64,000 nt of DNA, taken from assembly GCF_022810765.1 (NCBI RefSeq), contig NZ_CP094494.1, forward strand, positions 1,612,001-1,676,000, given 5' to 3'. The stretch's first letter is position 1. Every line of letters starts with the position of its first letter. The position numbers and the translations under genes are program-made. This document shows, in pieces, positions 62,200 through 64,000 of this stretch. The notes beneath the pieces were generated by a model. It was not told where the DNA came from. It was given only the letters and a program-made list of their open reading frames with translations, and ran no database searches. The stretch is from Winogradskyella sp. MH6 (lineage in GTDB: Bacteria; Bacteroidota; Bacteroidia; Flavobacteriales; Flavobacteriaceae).

Positions 62200-63342
62200 T
62201 TACTTTTTAAAAGTTCTACCTTTCCATTGATATAATTTAAATAGTGATAAAATAGCAATATACACGCTGAAAAAAGGATAAAAAACACAAGACCAAACGT
62301 ATGAAAACAAGACGTTTTCTTGTTTAAAAAAGCGAGAAGTTTTAAATAATAACAGAAAATCAATACTCAATTTTATTACTACTAAAGCAACCGCAATTCT
62401 TGGTTTTACATATCCAAAAAATAGAATAGGAAGTATAGCAATACAAGCTAGATTGCCTAAAAAAACAACAAGCCCAACCAATTTTGAAAACCAATTAGGA
62501 TTATGACTAGTCTTAGAAGCCCAACGCAATCGTTGTTGTATTAACAATTTTAAGTTAGAAACAGGTTTTGTAGTAACTATAGCTTTGTCAGATTTTAAAT
62601 AGAAAACTTTTTTAGAATCAACTTTTTTGAATTTTTCGAGCAAAAAAATATCGTCACCACTAGCGAGTGTGTCATTACCAGTAAAACCATTTGTCGATTG
62701 AAAAACAGACTTTCTATAAGCAAAATTAGCACCATTAGACAAAAACGGAAGTCGTAAACCAAAGCTACCAATAGTGGCACCTTGCAAACTCAAAACGTCT
62801 AAAATTTGAAAACGTTTTAAAAATGAACTGCCATCATTATACGTTACAGGAGCAACAATGCAGTTGGGTTGGTTGGTTTGTATGCATTCCTCAAAAGTGT
62901 CTAACCAATATTTTGGTAGAGTGCAATCTGCATCTGTGGTAATAATCCAATCATATTTTGCTATTTTGATAGCCGTAGTTATGGCATCTTTTTTTGGTGA
63001 ATTTGATGTTCTATTGTTTTTAATAATTTTTATGTCACCTTGAGCGCAGTCGAAAGGTCTTTTTGAAATGATATTATTTATAACTTCGATTGAATCATCC
63101 TCAGAATCATCATCAACCAAAATAACTTCAAACATCAATTTAGGGTAATTCAATTGTAATATTGAATCTAATAACTGTGGTAGATTTTCTGCTTCATTTC
63201 TAAAAGGAACAATAACAGAAAACTTGGTTTTAGGTTTCAGATCTTTTAGTTTAAAGTCTTCAACTCTATCAAAACCATGGATGAGACTTCCTATTAAAAA
63301 TAGATACAAAAGGGTAGCAATAATGAAGATAAAAGCGATCAT
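62200..63342 (-). CDS. Membrane glycosyltransferase family 2 with in-frame REP segment
   Basis: 380 residues. One N-terminal helix (about 2-21), GT2 domain (FSVIVPFRNEAENLPQLLDS, LVDDDSEDDS, TTDADC with D137-A-D139) and the processive-type QRLRW motif (about 268-272), then two or three C-terminal helices. Residues about 95-103 (RPFDCAQGD) are the translation of a REP-like repeat at 63034-63060. The enzyme probably transfers a sugar to a lipid or surface glycan at the inner membrane. Overlaps the upstream flippase-like gene by 4 bp (ATGA). Confidence 0.9.
   Translation of the reverse strand: MIAFIFIIATLLYLFLIGSLIHGFDRVEDFKLKDLKPKTKFSVIVPFRNEAENLPQLLDSILQLNYPKLMFEVILVDDDSEDDSIEVINNIISKRPFDCAQGDIKIIKNNRTSNSPKKDAITTAIKIAKYDWIITTDADCTLPKYWLDTFEECIQTNQPNCIVAPVTYNDGSSFLKRFQILDVLSLQGATIGSFGLRLPFLSNGANFAYRKSVFQSTNGFTGNDTLASGDDIFLLEKFKKVDSKKVFYLKSDKAIVTTKPVSNLKLLIQQRLRWASKTSHNPNWFSKLVGLVVFLGNLACIAILPILFFGYVKPRIAVALVVIKLSIDFLLLFKTSRFFKQENVLFSYVWSCVFYPFFSVYIAILSLFKLYQWKGRTFKK
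63034..63060. repeat. REP-like repeat (FDCAQGD type) inside glycosyltransferase
   Basis: GTCACCTTGAGCGCAGTCGA begins a 27-bp unit ending in AAGGTCT; the AGACCTTTCGACTGCGC orientation is the coding one. It is the in-frame copy of a dispersed element common in Flavobacteriaceae. Confidence 0.7.
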
Positions 63343-64000
63343 TCTTTGGTGTTTGGTAGTTTAAAATTCAGTACAAAATAGCTTCCAAATACACTCGGAA
63401 TTGCAAAGTTCAATAACCACATCAAAGTAATTATAGATAGAACGGTTAACTCGTTAACTTGTACATAACCAAACAAAAACACAGCAACACTTCCTTTTAT
63501 AACTACATCAAAAATAGCAATGCTAGGTATAATTGAGGCTAACAAATACATGCTTGTAATAACCACCATAGCTTTAAAATAGTCAACTTCTACTCCAAAA
63601 ATCGTTAGTAAATAGTAAAACTGAAATGAGAAAATTAGATACCTAACTAATGAATAACTCAGATTTAAGAAATGAATTTTGAATGGTATTTTCTTTATAA
63701 AATCTAGGACTTTATTTATAGAGTACCCTTTGATATTGAATTTGTTTTGTTTTGCTCCAAAAAAAGCAAAAACACCAATGAGTATAATAATTGTTCCAAA
63801 CCTTGCAAGCTTGTAGTAGTCAACCTCAATTTGATACCTATTTATAAAAATGACCAACCCAATAACACCAAAGATGGTGGTTATCGTCATTTGAGATATA
63901 TTTCCTAATAGATTTAATAGTACAATTCGTTTTCTGTGAGATGTATTGTAGTAAATAGCTTTAGCACCATAATCGCCAATTCGATTGGGTGTGATTAACG
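63339..64000 (-). CDS. Flippase-like/LPG synthase transmembrane protein, partial (5' end outside window)
   Basis: 220 codons are visible and the frame stays open to the right edge, so the true start is outside the window. The first visible residues LITPNRIGDYGAKAIYYNTS are the 'TPxRxGEFG-like' block of the lysylphosphatidylglycerol synthase transmembrane/flippase-like family (AglD, Pfam LPG_synthase_TM). Several hydrophobic helices follow (about residues 37-57, 64-84, 135-160, 185-205 of the visible part). In Bacteroidota these proteins often accompany membrane glycosyltransferases, here overlapping the GT2 gene by 4 bp; together they may make and move a glycolipid. Confidence 0.85.
   Translation of the reverse strand, partial: LITPNRIGDYGAKAIYYNTSHRKRIVLLNLLGNISQMTITTIFGVIGLVIFINRYQIEVDYYKLARFGTIIILIGVFAFFGAKQNKFNIKGYSINKVLDFIKKIPFKIHFLNLSYSLVRYLIFSFQFYYLLTIFGVEVDYFKAMVVITSMYLLASIIPSIAIFDVVIKGSVAVFLFGYVQVNELTVLSIITLMWLLNFAIPSVFGSYFVLNFKLPNTKE

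Overview
The window looks like one contiguous chromosomal stretch from a marine-type Flavobacteriaceae bacterium (phylum Bacteroidota). The reasons are: AT-rich DNA; repeated promoters of the Bacteroidota form (TAnnTTTG near -7 with TTG/TTTG about 15-20 bp upstream); no obvious Shine-Dalgarno sequences; a type IX secretion C-terminal domain; Bacteroidota-specific families (DUF3127, DUF3098, DUF4271, DUF4296, DUF2490, TPR sensor kinases, M56/BlaI pairs); and a DNA polymerase III alpha with a fused N-terminal exonuclease. Genus cannot be read safely from the sequence. Both window ends cut a gene.

Layout. 1-11.3 kb: zinc-ribbon protein (cut), orphan histidine kinase, flavin reductase, DUF3127, aat, DUF2490/PepSY-like/tag, a thioredoxin-like protein, then a minus-strand cell-envelope cluster ftsX - TlpA-like lipoprotein - small membrane protein - DUF3098 - uppP - truB, followed by a TonB-like gene. 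11.4-23.7 kb: leuS (carrying two unusual internal segments), BamE-like protein, alanine dehydrogenase, YugP peptidase, Bax-inhibitor-1, Lrp regulator and saccharopine dehydrogenase, pckA, hemD. 23.8-32.4 kb: dolichyl-phosphate-mannose synthase-like GT, dihydroorotase, epimerase, tyrS, LuxE-like protein and a T9SS cargo protein. 32.5-45.1 kb: OmpR-type two-component pair, MurG-like GT, trmB-lysE-alkyltransferase-like operon, mrp-nifU, ferredoxin reductase-ferredoxin, metallophosphoesterase, SGNH lipoprotein, glutaryl-CoA dehydrogenase, and rpsP-rimM-trmN6. 45.3-53.3 kb: calcium-binding-repeat lipoprotein, PA2169-family protein, dnaE, trxA, a DUF58 protein and a stand-alone tRNA-Asp. 53.6-64 kb: a 56-residue secreted peptide gene, a TPR sensor kinase and NarL-type regulator, DUF456, a BlaI/M56-TonB/lipoprotein locus with a three-site operator, a second Bax-inhibitor-1 gene, an outer-membrane barrel, and a GT2 plus flippase-like protein running off the end.

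Most genes are housekeeping. The more unusual signals are: (i) several families of short palindromic REP-like repeats, two of which lie in frame inside proteins (leuS and a glycosyltransferase), plus a 126-bp element with terminal inverted repeats; (ii) an 18-30% GC patch in leuS just before KMSKS, where the flanking gene is about 40% GC; (iii) three 16-bp AACTAA-N4-TTAGTT palindromes around the blaI promoter; (iv) two Crp/Fnr-like palindromes placed at exactly the same distance from the -7 box of two redox gene promoters; (v) a small secreted peptide with its own strong promoter, long leader and alternative 3' hairpins directly upstream of a two-component system. No CRISPR array, rRNA, prophage, transposase or defence island was seen.
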